Shown: positions 7,719 to 17,401 of the stretch, in pieces | Position numbering within the stretch: position 1 is the stretch's first letter | Layout: each line of letters begins with the position of its first letter | Assembly (NCBI RefSeq): GCF_002155965.1 | Contig: NZ_MUMH01000076.1 | Span: 1-56,159, forward strand | Length of the DNA: 56,159 nucleotides | Source of the DNA: Allokutzneria sp. NRRL B-24872 | GTDB lineage: Bacteria > Actinomycetota > Actinomycetes > Mycobacteriales > Pseudonocardiaceae | Direction: 5' to 3' | Made by a program: the position numbers and the translations under genes | The notes under the pieces: generated by a model | What the model was told of the DNA's origin: nothing | Seen by the model: the letters and a program-made list of their open reading frames with translations, nothing else | Database searches by the model: none

Positions 7719-8168
7719 GTGAGCGCGGAGAGCGGAATGCTGATCGTGCACGCCACCTACCACCGCCGCCTGCAACGCGAGCTGTCCAACGACACCTCGG
7801 GTGCCAGGGTGCTCGTCGCCGACCGGGGCCAGCTGGCCGACTGGGGCGGGACCGCGGCGTTCGAGCTGCCGGAGGGCTCCTACGAGGTCTCGGCCGCGGT
7901 CAGCAGGGCCGAAGCGGACTTCCTGGGAGAGGGCGAGCACGAGGAAACGGTGTACGGGGAGGCGCGCACCATCGTCGTGGTGCCAGCCGGGGGAAGCGCG
8001 GAGCTGTTCTACGCGCCGCCGTGGACCTCGGCCGGGCCCGGAGCGCTCGCCACCACCCGTCCTCGCACGGGTGGCCTGCGAGCGCTCCTGCCGGTCTTCG
8101 CCGCGCCGCTGGTGATCGTGGCCATCGTCGCGATCACCCTGGCCGTGCTCGCGGCCGTGCTGCTCTAG
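7719..8168 (+). CDS. Tail-anchored membrane protein with small beta-rich domain
   Basis: 149 residues from GTG 7719. A beta-rich domain (MLIVHATYHRRLQREL ... ARVLVADRGQLADW ... FELPEGSYEVSAAV ... GSAELFYAPPW) is followed by a flexible Pro/Gly/Thr stretch and one terminal hydrophobic helix (LVIVAIVAITLAVLAAVLL). Its plan and the ending of its domain (FYAPPW against FYRAPAY) resemble the 5654-6073 protein, so the two may be distant relatives flanking the oxidoreductase. The function is unknown. Its stop codon overlaps the stop codon of the convergent GNAT gene. Confidence 0.68.
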   Translation: MSAESGMLIVHATYHRRLQRELSNDTSGARVLVADRGQLADWGGTAAFELPEGSYEVSAAVSRAEADFLGEGEHEETVYGEARTIVVVPAGGSAELFYAPPWTSAGPGALATTRPRTGGLRALLPVFAAPLVIVAIVAITLAVLAAVLL

Positions 8169-8485
8169 TCGACCTTGGCGGCGGCCATGACGCGCATGCG
8201 GTCGACGGGGTCGATCAGGTCGACGTAGTCGGTGTGGCGACGGACCCAGCCCGCCACGAACGGGCAGAGCGGGCGGACCACCAACCCGTCGGCGCGGGCG
8301 AAGTCGAGCGCGGCCCGCGCCAGCTCACCGCCGACGCCCTGGCCCTCGAACGCCGGCTCGACCTCGGTGTGGGTGAGCAGGACCTTGCCGCCGAGCCGGG
8401 CGTACTCCAGGTGTCCGGCGAGCGCGTCGCCGACGCGGGCTTCGAACCGGGTGCGTGCCGCCACCTCGGTGACCACGACATCCAT
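8165..8485 (-). CDS. GNAT-type N-acetyltransferase, small YidJ/CG-like family
   Basis: 106 residues from ATG 8485, with GAGAGGAG upstream. It has the short single-domain layout of the Acetyltransf_CG group: LLTHTEVEPAFEGQGVGGELARAALDFAR, in which GQGVGGEL is the acetyl-CoA pyrophosphate loop, followed by LCPFVAGWVRRHTDY. These proteins acetylate small molecules or protein amines; the substrate cannot be read from the sequence. It is transcribed toward, and overlaps by 3 nt, the tail-anchored protein gene: the palindrome CTAG supplies TAG to both strands. A terminator-like hairpin of the symporter gene lies just upstream of it. Confidence 0.9.
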   Translation of the reverse strand: MDVVVTEVAARTRFEARVGDALAGHLEYARLGGKVLLTHTEVEPAFEGQGVGGELARAALDFARADGLVVRPLCPFVAGWVRRHTDYVDLIDPVDRMRVMAAAKVD

Positions 8486-8528
8486 GGGGAGCTCCTCTCG
8501 CCGTGAACCACTGCGTGTGGAGCATGCA

Positions 8529-8569
8529 ATGCCGGGCACGCGCTCGCCATTCCAGCGCGTGCCCGGCAT
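8529..8569 (-). terminator. Perfect 16-bp hairpin downstream of the symporter gene
   Basis: ATGCCGGGCACGCGCT at 8529-8544 pairs without mismatch with 8554-8569 across a 9-nt loop. It lies 12 nt past the symporter stop and 43 nt before the GNAT start, so it probably ends anmK-symporter transcription. No U-run follows on the minus strand. Confidence 0.7.
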
Positions 8570-8581
8570 CGGGGGAGCGGT

Positions 8582-10078
8582 TTACTTGGCGGGCAGTTCC
8601 GCCTCGACCGTCTCCGGCGCGTTCGTGCTGTGCCGCAAGGACATCAGCCCGCCGACCACCAGGGTGATCAGCACGCCGAGCGGCGGGTACCACGGGTAGG
8701 CGAGCGCCAGTTCCTTGGCGCCGACCGGGAACTTCACCGTGAGGATGATCGCGGCCATGCCGAGCACTGTCACCACGAACGCCACCAGCGCGTCGCTCTG
8801 CCTGGCCTTCTTGAAGATCAGGCCGAGCAGGAACGAGCCGAGCAGCGCGCCGTAGGTGTAGCCGGTGATCGACAGGCCCTGCTCGACGATCGGGTTGTTC
8901 TTGCTGGTGAACAGCGAGGCGAAGCCGATCAGCAGGCCGGCCCAGACCACGGTCCAGATCTTGCCCTGGCGCAGGATCTCCGCGTCGGTGAAGGTGCGCT
9001 TGGAGACCTTCTGGATCACGTCGGTGACGGTGGAGGAGGCCAGCGCGTTCAGCGAGGAGCTCATCGCCGCCGCCAGGATGGCCGCCAGCATGAAGCCGGA
9101 GACACCGGGCGGGAGCACGTTGATGATCACGTGCGGGAACAGCTCGTCGCTGGCCGCCATGCCCATCGACGCCGGGGTGGCGCCCTTGAACAGCGCCCAG
9201 ATCATCACGCCGATCAGCAGGAACAGGCCGAACTGGAAGAACACGATCACGCCGGAGCCGATCAGCGCCTTGCGGCTGTCCTTGAGGTCCTTGCAGGACA
9301 TCAGGCGCTGCACGATCAGCTGGTCGGAGCCGTGCGAGGCCATGGACAGCACGGCGCCGCCGAGGATCGCGGTGATGATCGCGTACGGGCTGGTGAGGAT
9401 GTCCGCGCCGAAGTCGAGAATCTGGAACTTGCCCGCGTCGAAGGCCTGGCCCAGCCAGCCGTCGGGGAGCTTGCCCGCGAGCACGGCGATCACCGCGATG
9501 CCGCCGATGACGTAGACGCCGAGCTGCACCGCGTCCACCCAGACCACCGCGCGCACGCCGCCGACGTAGCTGAACACGAGCATGCCGATGCCGGTGACCA
9601 GGCAGATCGCCCAGTACGGGGCGTTGATGTCGTAGGCGGCCAGCAGCACCTTGATCGGGATCGCGGTGGCGAACAGCCGCAGGCCGTCGGCGAGCAGGCG
9701 GGTGAACAGGAACGTCACCGACGCGGTGCTCTGCAGCTTCGAGCCGAACCGCTTGCCCAGGTAGGCGTAGGCGGTGACCAGGTTGCCGCTCATGTACTTG
9801 GGCAGCAGCACGAAGGCCACCACGATGCGCCCGAGCAGGTAGCCGATCGCCAGCTGGAGGAAGGTGAAGGTGCCCAGGTACGCGACGGTGGGCACGCTGA
9901 TCACGGTCAGCGCGCTGGTCTCGGCGGAGACCACCGAGAGGCAGACCACCCACCATGACATCGGTTTGTCGCTGACGAAGTAGTCCTTCGAGGAGCGTTG
10001 CCGCCCACCGAAGAGCACTCCGAGCAGCGGCATACCGATCAGGAACGCCGCGACGATGATCAGATCGAGAGCGTGCAT
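8582..10078 (-). CDS. Sodium:solute symporter (SSS family)
   Basis: 498 residues with about 13 hydrophobic helices, the normal length of the family. Diagnostic phrases include the N-terminal YFVSDKPMSWWVVCLSVVSAETSALTV region, the GGVRAVVWVDAVQ segment and the sodium-site region AAILAAAMSSSLNALASS. SSS members co-transport sugars, amino acids, sialic acid and similar solutes with sodium. The gene follows anmK by 43 nt on the same strand, so anhydro-N-acetylmuramic acid or a related cell-wall sugar is a reasonable substrate guess; that is inference from context only. A perfect hairpin lies after its stop. Confidence 0.92.
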   Translation of the reverse strand: MHALDLIIVAAFLIGMPLLGVLFGGRQRSSKDYFVSDKPMSWWVVCLSVVSAETSALTVISVPTVAYLGTFTFLQLAIGYLLGRIVVAFVLLPKYMSGNLVTAYAYLGKRFGSKLQSTASVTFLFTRLLADGLRLFATAIPIKVLLAAYDINAPYWAICLVTGIGMLVFSYVGGVRAVVWVDAVQLGVYVIGGIAVIAVLAGKLPDGWLGQAFDAGKFQILDFGADILTSPYAIITAILGGAVLSMASHGSDQLIVQRLMSCKDLKDSRKALIGSGVIVFFQFGLFLLIGVMIWALFKGATPASMGMAASDELFPHVIINVLPPGVSGFMLAAILAAAMSSSLNALASSTVTDVIQKVSKRTFTDAEILRQGKIWTVVWAGLLIGFASLFTSKNNPIVEQGLSITGYTYGALLGSFLLGLIFKKARQSDALVAFVVTVLGMAAIILTVKFPVGAKELALAYPWYPPLGVLITLVVGGLMSLRHSTNAPETVEAELPAK

Positions 10079-10121
10079 GGCCTCTCCTGCGGACTCCGGG
10101 ACGGGACGTGCGGGGGACTGC

Positions 10122-11366
10122 TCAGCCGAGCGGGCGCGCGGAGCGCGGCATCGGGGTCTGGTCGGCCAGCTGGAGCACGCGCAGCCGTCTCGGCGGCGTG
10201 CTGGAGGGCTCCGGCAGCTGGAGCGGACGCCTGCCCGGGGTGATCGAGCCGAGGACGCGGGGGCCGCTCGCCCCGGTCGCCGTCGGCAGGTTCGCGGGCA
10301 GACCGTGCCAGGTCAGGAAGCCCAGCAGCGCGGTGAGGTAGGCCTCCTTGGCATCAGCCGCGATGCCGAAGGACTCGCTGGTGGCCAGCTCGATCGCGCC
10401 GAGGTGGCGGTCGAGGGCGGCCATGAGGGTCGCGTTGCGCACGCCGCCGCCAGAGGCGACCACGCGGGTGGCACCGTGGCTGCGGCACGCGTCGGCGACG
10501 GTGATCGCCGTCAGCTCGACGAGCGTGGCCAGCAGGTCCGGTATCGGGATGTCGGGAAGGCCGTCCAGCGCCGCGCGCAGGTGGTCGGCGTGGAAGTGCT
10601 CCTTGCCGGTCGACTTCGGCGGCGCCGCCGCGTAGTACGGGTCGGCCAGCAGGCGGGACAGCAGGTCCGGGTGAGGGGAGCCGTTGGCGGCGAGCCGGCC
10701 CCCCTCGTCGTACTGGAGCCCGCTGTCCGCGGCGAGGCGGCAAGCGGCGTCCAGCAGAGCGTTACCCGGACCCGTGTCGTAAGCCAGCGGGGCATGCGTC
10801 CCGCCGACCACGGTGATGTTGGCGATCCCGCCGATGTTCAGCGCGACCGCCACGTCCCCGGTGGTGGCCGGGGTCAGCCAGAGCGCGTCCAGCAGGCTCG
10901 CCAGCGGCGCGCCGTGACCACCGGCGGCGACGTCGCGCACGCGGAGGTCGGCGACCACTGGGGCGCCGGTCGCCTCCGCGATCCACGCGGGCTGGCCGAG
11001 CTGGAGCGTTCCCTTGCAGGTGCGACCGTCCACCCAGTGGTAGATGGTCTGGCCGAGCGAGGCGATCAGGTCGACCTCGCCGCAGCCGAGTTCGGCGACG
11101 CCCTTGCGCGCCGCGTCGGCGAAGGCCTGCCCGACGAGCGTGTCCAGCACGCACAGCCGTTCGGCGGAGCATTCCGCCGGGGGCAGCGCGGCGAGGAGGT
11201 CCTTGCGCAGCGGCTCCGCGTACGGGACCTCGATGGCACCCAGCGGCAACAGCTCGACGACCGGTCCGCCGGGGGCGTCCTCGCGCAGGCAGAACTCGGC
11301 CACCGCCACGTCGATGCCGTCCATCGACGTGCCGGAGATCAACCCGAGCACCCGCCAAGATTTCAC
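10122..11366 (-). CDS. anmK: Anhydro-N-acetylmuramic acid kinase
   Basis: 414 residues from GTG 11366, which gives a start (VKSWRVLGLISGTSMDGIDVAVAEF, two phrases) close to known AnmK proteins; the frame continues further upstream but would run through the ftsY promoter and coding strand. GLISGTSMDGID is the family signature for nucleotide and sugar binding, and GGGVRNATLM is the second ATP-site loop. The enzyme phosphorylates and opens 1,6-anhydro-MurNAc released by cell-wall turnover to give MurNAc-6-phosphate. It forms a probable operon with the symporter downstream and is divergent from ftsY across about 100 nt. Confidence 0.93.
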   Translation of the reverse strand: MKSWRVLGLISGTSMDGIDVAVAEFCLREDAPGGPVVELLPLGAIEVPYAEPLRKDLLAALPPAECSAERLCVLDTLVGQAFADAARKGVAELGCGEVDLIASLGQTIYHWVDGRTCKGTLQLGQPAWIAEATGAPVVADLRVRDVAAGGHGAPLASLLDALWLTPATTGDVAVALNIGGIANITVVGGTHAPLAYDTGPGNALLDAACRLAADSGLQYDEGGRLAANGSPHPDLLSRLLADPYYAAAPPKSTGKEHFHADHLRAALDGLPDIPIPDLLATLVELTAITVADACRSHGATRVVASGGGVRNATLMAALDRHLGAIELATSESFGIAADAKEAYLTALLGFLTWHGLPANLPTATGASGPRVLGSITPGRRPLQLPEPSSTPPRRLRVLQLADQTPMPRSARPLG

Positions 11367-11465
11367 GGAAAGAGGTCTAAACCATGGTGAATCTTTTCGC
11401 AAGCACCTGGCGGGCTTTGAGGCCAGGTTGTGAGCCCGAGTGAAGGGGAGTGCGAGGATAGCGAC

Positions 11466-12824
11466 GTGCCTGTTGAGTCCGTGCCTGCCGTGCCCGTGCC
11501 CGCCGAGCCGTCGTTCTGGAGCGGCCCCCTGATCTGGGTGGTCCTCGGCGTCGTCGCCGTGCTCGTCATCGCTCTGGTGGTCGGACTGGTGCTGGCCAGG
11601 CGCAGGCGGGTGAGCCTCACCGAGGACCGCCGCCCCGACGGCGTGCCGCCGACCACGGGCAAGGACTCCTACAAGACCAAGGGCGCCATCGGCTTCTCGG
11701 CGGGTGCCGAAGCTCAGCACCCCGTCGTCGAGCGCACGGAGACCGACGGGCAGCCCGGTGTCGGCGACGACGCCTCCGTGCCGAGGGACACTCCGCGGCG
11801 CGGCATCGTCGACGTGGAACTCCCCGAGACCCCCGTCCCCGTCGCGCGGCCGGAACCGGAGCCCGAGCCGGAACCCGAGCCCGAGCCGGTCGTCGACGAG
11901 ATCGAGCCGACCGAGGGCCGCATGGAGCGGCTGCGCGGACGGCTGTCGCGGTCCCGGTCGACCCTGGGGCAGAGCCTGCTGGGCCTGCTCGGCGCGGGTG
12001 ACCTCGACGAGGACTCCTGGACCGACATCGAGGACACGCTGCTGATGGCGGACCTCGGCTCGAACACCGCCAACGAGGTCATCGAGCGGCTGCGCAAGGA
12101 GATCACCGCGCGCGGCGTGCGCACCGCGGACGAGGTCAAGGGCCTGCTGCGCGAGGTGCTCGTGGACGCGCTGCACCCGGAGATGGACCGTTCAGTGCGC
12201 GCGCTGCCGCACGACGGCCGGCCCGCCGTGGTGCTCGTCGTCGGCGTGAACGGCACCGGCAAGACCACCACCACGGGCAAGCTCACCCGAGTCCTGGTCG
12301 CGGACGGCCGCACCGTTCTTCTCGGCGCGGCGGACACCTTCCGCGCCGCAGCGGCTGAGCAGCTGGCGACCTGGGGCGAGCGCGCGGGCGCCGAGGTCGT
12401 GCGCGGGGCCGAGGGCGCTGACCCGGCCGCCGTCGCCTTCGACGCGGTCAAGCGCGGCATCGAGGCCAAGGTGGACGCGGTCCTCGTCGACACCGCTGGC
12501 CGGCTGCACACCAAGACCGGCCTCATGGACGAGCTGGGCAAGGTCAAGCGCGTGGTCTCCAAGCAGGCCGAGGTGGACGAGGTCCTGCTCGTGCTCGATG
12601 CGACCACCGGTCAGAACGGCCTCACCCAGGCACGCGTGTTCTCCGACGTCGTCGAGGTCACCGGCGTGGTGCTGACCAAGCTCGACGGCACCGCGAAGGG
12701 CGGCATCGTCTTCCAGGTGCAGCGTGAGCTGGGCGTGCCGGTGAAGCTGGTCGGCCTCGGTGAAGGCGCCGACGACCTCGCGCCCTTCGAGCCGAACGCC
12801 TTCGTGGACGCGCTGCTGCGCTGA
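11466..12824 (+). CDS. ftsY: Signal recognition particle receptor FtsY
   Basis: GTG 11466 gives 452 residues; AGGA lies 8 nt upstream, which is why I prefer it to GTG 11430. A hydrophobic helix (LIWVVLGVVAVLVIALVVGLV) anchors the protein. A charged linker with a Glu-Pro repeat follows, then the N domain (RLRGRLSRSRSTLGQSL) and the GTPase domain with G1 GVNGTGKTTTTGK, the RAAA loop DTFRAAAAEQL, DTAGR and TKLDGTAKGG. It receives SRP-ribosome complexes at the membrane; its partner Ffh is encoded at 18054. The membrane anchor is typical of actinobacterial FtsY. A hairpin begins directly at the stop codon. Confidence 0.97.
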   Translation: MPVESVPAVPVPAEPSFWSGPLIWVVLGVVAVLVIALVVGLVLARRRRVSLTEDRRPDGVPPTTGKDSYKTKGAIGFSAGAEAQHPVVERTETDGQPGVGDDASVPRDTPRRGIVDVELPETPVPVARPEPEPEPEPEPEPVVDEIEPTEGRMERLRGRLSRSRSTLGQSLLGLLGAGDLDEDSWTDIEDTLLMADLGSNTANEVIERLRKEITARGVRTADEVKGLLREVLVDALHPEMDRSVRALPHDGRPAVVLVVGVNGTGKTTTTGKLTRVLVADGRTVLLGAADTFRAAAAEQLATWGERAGAEVVRGAEGADPAAVAFDAVKRGIEAKVDAVLVDTAGRLHTKTGLMDELGKVKRVVSKQAEVDEVLLVLDATTGQNGLTQARVFSDVVEVTGVVLTKLDGTAKGGIVFQVQRELGVPVKLVGLGEGADDLAPFEPNAFVDALLR

Positions 12825-12877
12825 GGTTGCCGAAGGGTTTCGCGGCGTCGCCGAGAACGCGGCGCCGCGCGCAACCT
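12824..12877 (+). terminator. Nested hairpin after ftsY
   Basis: AGGTTGC at 12824-12830 pairs with GCAACCT at 12871-12877, and inside it CGCGGCG at 12841-12847 pairs with CGCCGCG at 12863-12869. It starts on the last base of the ftsY stop and separates ftsY from the nitrogen genes. No U-run follows. Confidence 0.5.
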
Positions 12878-12902
12878 GGACGTAACAGAAGAAGGCCGAC
12901 AG

Positions 12903-12940
12903 TTCACTCCGGGGAAACCTCGCGCGTCGCCGTGTGAAAC
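12903..12940 (+). promoter_or_regulatory. GlnR-type operator upstream of amt-glnB-glnD
   Basis: Actinomycete GlnR boxes read GTNAC-N6-GAAAC, repeated with 22-nt spacing. Here TTCAC (12903-12907), six bases, GAAAC (12914-12918), then a second GAAAC at 12936-12940 exactly 22 nt on. Both GAAAC halves are perfect, the first a-site matches 4 of 5, and the second a-site (12925-12929) is weak. It lies 54 nt before the amt start, where nitrogen control is expected. Confidence 0.6.
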
Positions 12941-12993
12941 ACCGCCTTCCGATGCTGCTCATGCGAATGGGGCAGGCAGCGGAAGGACTACCT

Positions 12994-14669
<1,676 letters not shown>

Positions 14670-14676
14670 GCCAGTC

Positions 14677-14709
14677 GCGGGTGCGCTCCGATCACCGGGG
14701 CGCACCCGC
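14677..14709 (+). terminator. Hairpin between glnB and glnD
   Basis: GCGGGTGCGC at 14677-14686 pairs exactly with GCGCACCCGC at 14700-14709. It lies 8 nt after the glnB stop and 15 nt before glnD, so it may reduce read-through from amt-glnB into glnD rather than end the operon. Confidence 0.6.
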
Positions 14710-14723
14710 TGCTCTGTTGAGGG

Positions 14724-17090
14724 GTGGCGGGGGAGATGACGACCGTGAGCGGTGGAGCCGCTGAGGACCTGGTTCGTGCCAGGGGGTTGCTGTTCACCCC
14801 AGCGCCAGGACAGCGCAGATTGGCGCCGGAGGAGCTGCGCGGCGCACTGGTCGATCTGCACGACTTCTGGCTGAGCGCGCATGCGAGCGCTGCGGGGCTC
14901 GTCGGCCCGGGCACCGCGCTGGTCGCCGTGGGGGCGCTCGGCAGGCGTGAGCTGACCCCGCGCTCCGATCTGGACCTCATCATCGTCCATAGTGGACGTT
15001 CCGACATCGCTGAGCTGGCCGATCGCGTCTGGTACCCGTTGTGGGACTCCGGCATCGGCCTGGACCACTCCGTGCGCACGATCGCCGAGGCCAAGCGCGC
15101 GGCAGGGACGGACCTCCGCGTTGCATTGGGGCTGTTGGAGATCCGGCACATCGCCGGGGACATGGAGATCACGCAGCGGCTGTCCGCCACGGCCAGACAA
15201 GCGTGGCGCTCCGGCATCCGCGGCAGGCTCGACGAGCTGGCCGAGTCCGCTGCTGAGCGGTGGCACCGCGGCGGCGAGATCTCCCACCGCGTCGAACCGG
15301 ACCTCAAGCACGGCAAGGGCGGCCTGCGCGACCTCCAGCTGCTTGACGCGCTTGCGGCGGCCCAGGTCGTGGATCGTCCCGCCGCCGACATTTCCGGTGC
15401 GCACGCGTTGTTGCTGGACGCGCGTACGGAGCTGCATCGCATCAGCGCGCGCCCACAGGACGTTCTGCGCGCACAGGACGGCGACGACGTCGCGTCCGCG
15501 TTGGGCATGACCGACCGCTTCGAGCTCGCGCGCGCGATTTCGAGTGCCGGGCGCACGGTGAGCTTCGCGCTCGAAGTCGCACTGCGCACCGCGCGCGCCG
15601 CAGCGCCGAAACGCACGCTCGGTGTGCTTACGCCGTGGCAGCGCCGCCCTGCGCGCAGGCCGTTGGACGAGGGCGTTGTGCTGCACGGGGGCGAAGTCGC
15701 GCTCGCAAGAGACGCTGTGCCCCACCGCGATCCCGCGCTGTTGTTGCGCGTTGCGGCGGCGGCAGCGCGCACCAACAGCCCGATCGCTGCGGGCACTCTT
15801 GCCAAGCTCGCGGACTCCGCGCCAGAGCTGCGCAAACCGTGGCCCCGCGATGCGCGCGAAGAGCTGCTGTCGCTGTTGAGCTGCGGTCGCGGCCTAGTGG
15901 ACGTAGTCGAAGCGCTCGACCGCACGGGGCTGTGGGGCAGGCTGATCCCGGAGTGGGGCTCGGTCCGCGATCTGCCTCCGCGCGACGCCGCGCACATGTG
16001 GACCGTTGACCGGCACCTCGTGCAGACCGTCGTGCACGCGGCGCGTCTCGCGACTCGTGTGTCCAGGCCAGACCTGTTGCTGCTCATAGCGTTGGTGCAC
16101 GACCTTGGTAAGGGCATCACGATCGGCCGCCGCGATCCCGAGCAGTCTGACCACTCCGTCGTCGGTGCAGCGTTGGCGACACAGGTAGCCGAACGAATCG
16201 GTTTGTGGCCCAACGACGTCAAGCTCGTCTCTGACGCCGTGCGACACCACCTGCTGCTTCCACACACCGCGACGCGCCGCGACGTCGAAGACCCCGCGAC
16301 GGTGCACCGCGTCGTAGAGACGCTTGAAGGCAACGCGGTGCTGTTGGAACTCCTGCACGCGTTGGCCGAAGCCGACTCCCTGTCCACGGGGCACGGCGTT
16401 TGGACCGATTGGAAAGCAGCGCTCATCGCGGACCTTGTAGGCCGCTGTCGTGCGGCGATGGCGGGCGATCCACTACCGGAGCCCGAACCGCTACCTGAAG
16501 ACCAACGAGAACTCGCGGTGTCCGCGCTGGAGTCCGGGCGCCCGAAGGTGCTTCTAGCCGAAGACGGCCCCAGTGCGACCGTGACCGTGTTCGCGCCCGA
16601 CCGCCCCGGATTGCTGTCCAGAGTCGCCGGAGTGCTCGCACTCAACTCGCTCGAAGTGCACGCGGCTGTGTTGCACGGGCACGAGAACGCAGCCGTGGAG
16701 ACGTTCACCGTCTCGCCGCGCTTCGGCACACTGCCCGATCCGACGCTGCTGCAGGAACAGCTGCGTCGAGCCCTCGACGGATCACTGCCACTGAAGGACC
16801 GCTTGGCGGCCAAGGAACGCGACTACGGCGGACCACCGGAGGAAGTGGCCCCACCCAAGGTGCTGTGGTTCGACGACGAGGCTTCCGGGGCCGTGGTGCT
16901 CGAACTCCGCGCCACCGACCGCATCGGCTTGCTGCACCGCGTCGCCGCCGCGCTTGAGTCCTGCGCCGTGAACGTTCGGTGGGCTCGTGTGTCCACGCTG
17001 GGCGGCACGGTGATCGACGCGTTCTGCCTGGACGGCGACATCTCGTCACGGAGGTCGATCGAGCGCGCGGTGCTCGCCGCAGCCCGCTGA
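14724..17090 (+). CDS. glnD: PII uridylyl/adenylyltransferase and de-modifying enzyme
   Basis: Up to 788 residues. Domains in order: nucleotidyltransferase at about 65-95 with GALGRRELTPRSDLDLI (the G-R-x-E and DLDL metal motif), a GlnD-specific middle part with KHGKGGLRDLQ, an HD phosphohydrolase domain (LIALVHDLGKG ... SDHSVVGA) and two C-terminal ACT domains (VTVFAPDRPGLLSRVAG and LRATDRIGLLHRVAA). It attaches and removes nucleotide groups on the PII T-loop. The start is uncertain: GTG 14724, ATG 14736 and GTG 14745 are all possible, and the last has the best-spaced GGGGAG. Confidence 0.95.
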   Translation: MAGEMTTVSGGAAEDLVRARGLLFTPAPGQRRLAPEELRGALVDLHDFWLSAHASAAGLVGPGTALVAVGALGRRELTPRSDLDLIIVHSGRSDIAELADRVWYPLWDSGIGLDHSVRTIAEAKRAAGTDLRVALGLLEIRHIAGDMEITQRLSATARQAWRSGIRGRLDELAESAAERWHRGGEISHRVEPDLKHGKGGLRDLQLLDALAAAQVVDRPAADISGAHALLLDARTELHRISARPQDVLRAQDGDDVASALGMTDRFELARAISSAGRTVSFALEVALRTARAAAPKRTLGVLTPWQRRPARRPLDEGVVLHGGEVALARDAVPHRDPALLLRVAAAAARTNSPIAAGTLAKLADSAPELRKPWPRDAREELLSLLSCGRGLVDVVEALDRTGLWGRLIPEWGSVRDLPPRDAAHMWTVDRHLVQTVVHAARLATRVSRPDLLLLIALVHDLGKGITIGRRDPEQSDHSVVGAALATQVAERIGLWPNDVKLVSDAVRHHLLLPHTATRRDVEDPATVHRVVETLEGNAVLLELLHALAEADSLSTGHGVWTDWKAALIADLVGRCRAAMAGDPLPEPEPLPEDQRELAVSALESGRPKVLLAEDGPSATVTVFAPDRPGLLSRVAGVLALNSLEVHAAVLHGHENAAVETFTVSPRFGTLPDPTLLQEQLRRALDGSLPLKDRLAAKERDYGGPPEEVAPPKVLWFDDEASGAVVLELRATDRIGLLHRVAAALESCAVNVRWARVSTLGGTVIDAFCLDGDISSRRSIERAVLAAAR

Positions 17091-17250
17091 AACTTTTCTG
17101 GCCGAACCGCGTCACGGGCTCATGCGTCCGCCGTCGACCAGTGTGGAGGCACCGGCCTCACCTGTGTCGTTCGCGGGTGAGGGTCGCGCGGAACCGCCGA
17201 CACGGGGGTGTGGCGGAGCTGGCGCGAAGGCGGGGATTGAGTGCGTCGCG

Positions 17251-17308
17251 GCGCCCGTGGTGGGCGCGGTTCGGCTTCGGGGTCGGAACCGCTCCCCACC
17301 ACGGGCGC
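17251..17308 (+). terminator. Large two-part hairpin in the gap after glnD
   Basis: The 311-nt gap 17091-17401 has no convincing gene. It contains GCGCCCGTGGTGGG at 17251-17264, which pairs exactly with the sequence ending at 17308, and inside it GCGGTTC pairs with GAACCGC. The result is about 21 bp of stem with a 1-2 nt internal bulge, followed by TTCT. It could end glnD transcription or be part of an RNA leader. Confidence 0.6.
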
Positions 17309-17401
17309 TTCTCCGTGCGGGGAACCCGCCTCTGCGGAGGTTGCGCGGAGCTGTTAGAAAACGGTCATCAATCACAATTCGCACGCGCCTGGAACGCTGC
17401 C

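Noticed and set aside
8441-8456. TTCGAACCGGGT sequence as part of a tRNA T-arm (also near 1171)
   Set aside because: No acceptor, D-arm or anticodon stem can be formed around it, and both copies lie inside well-supported genes.
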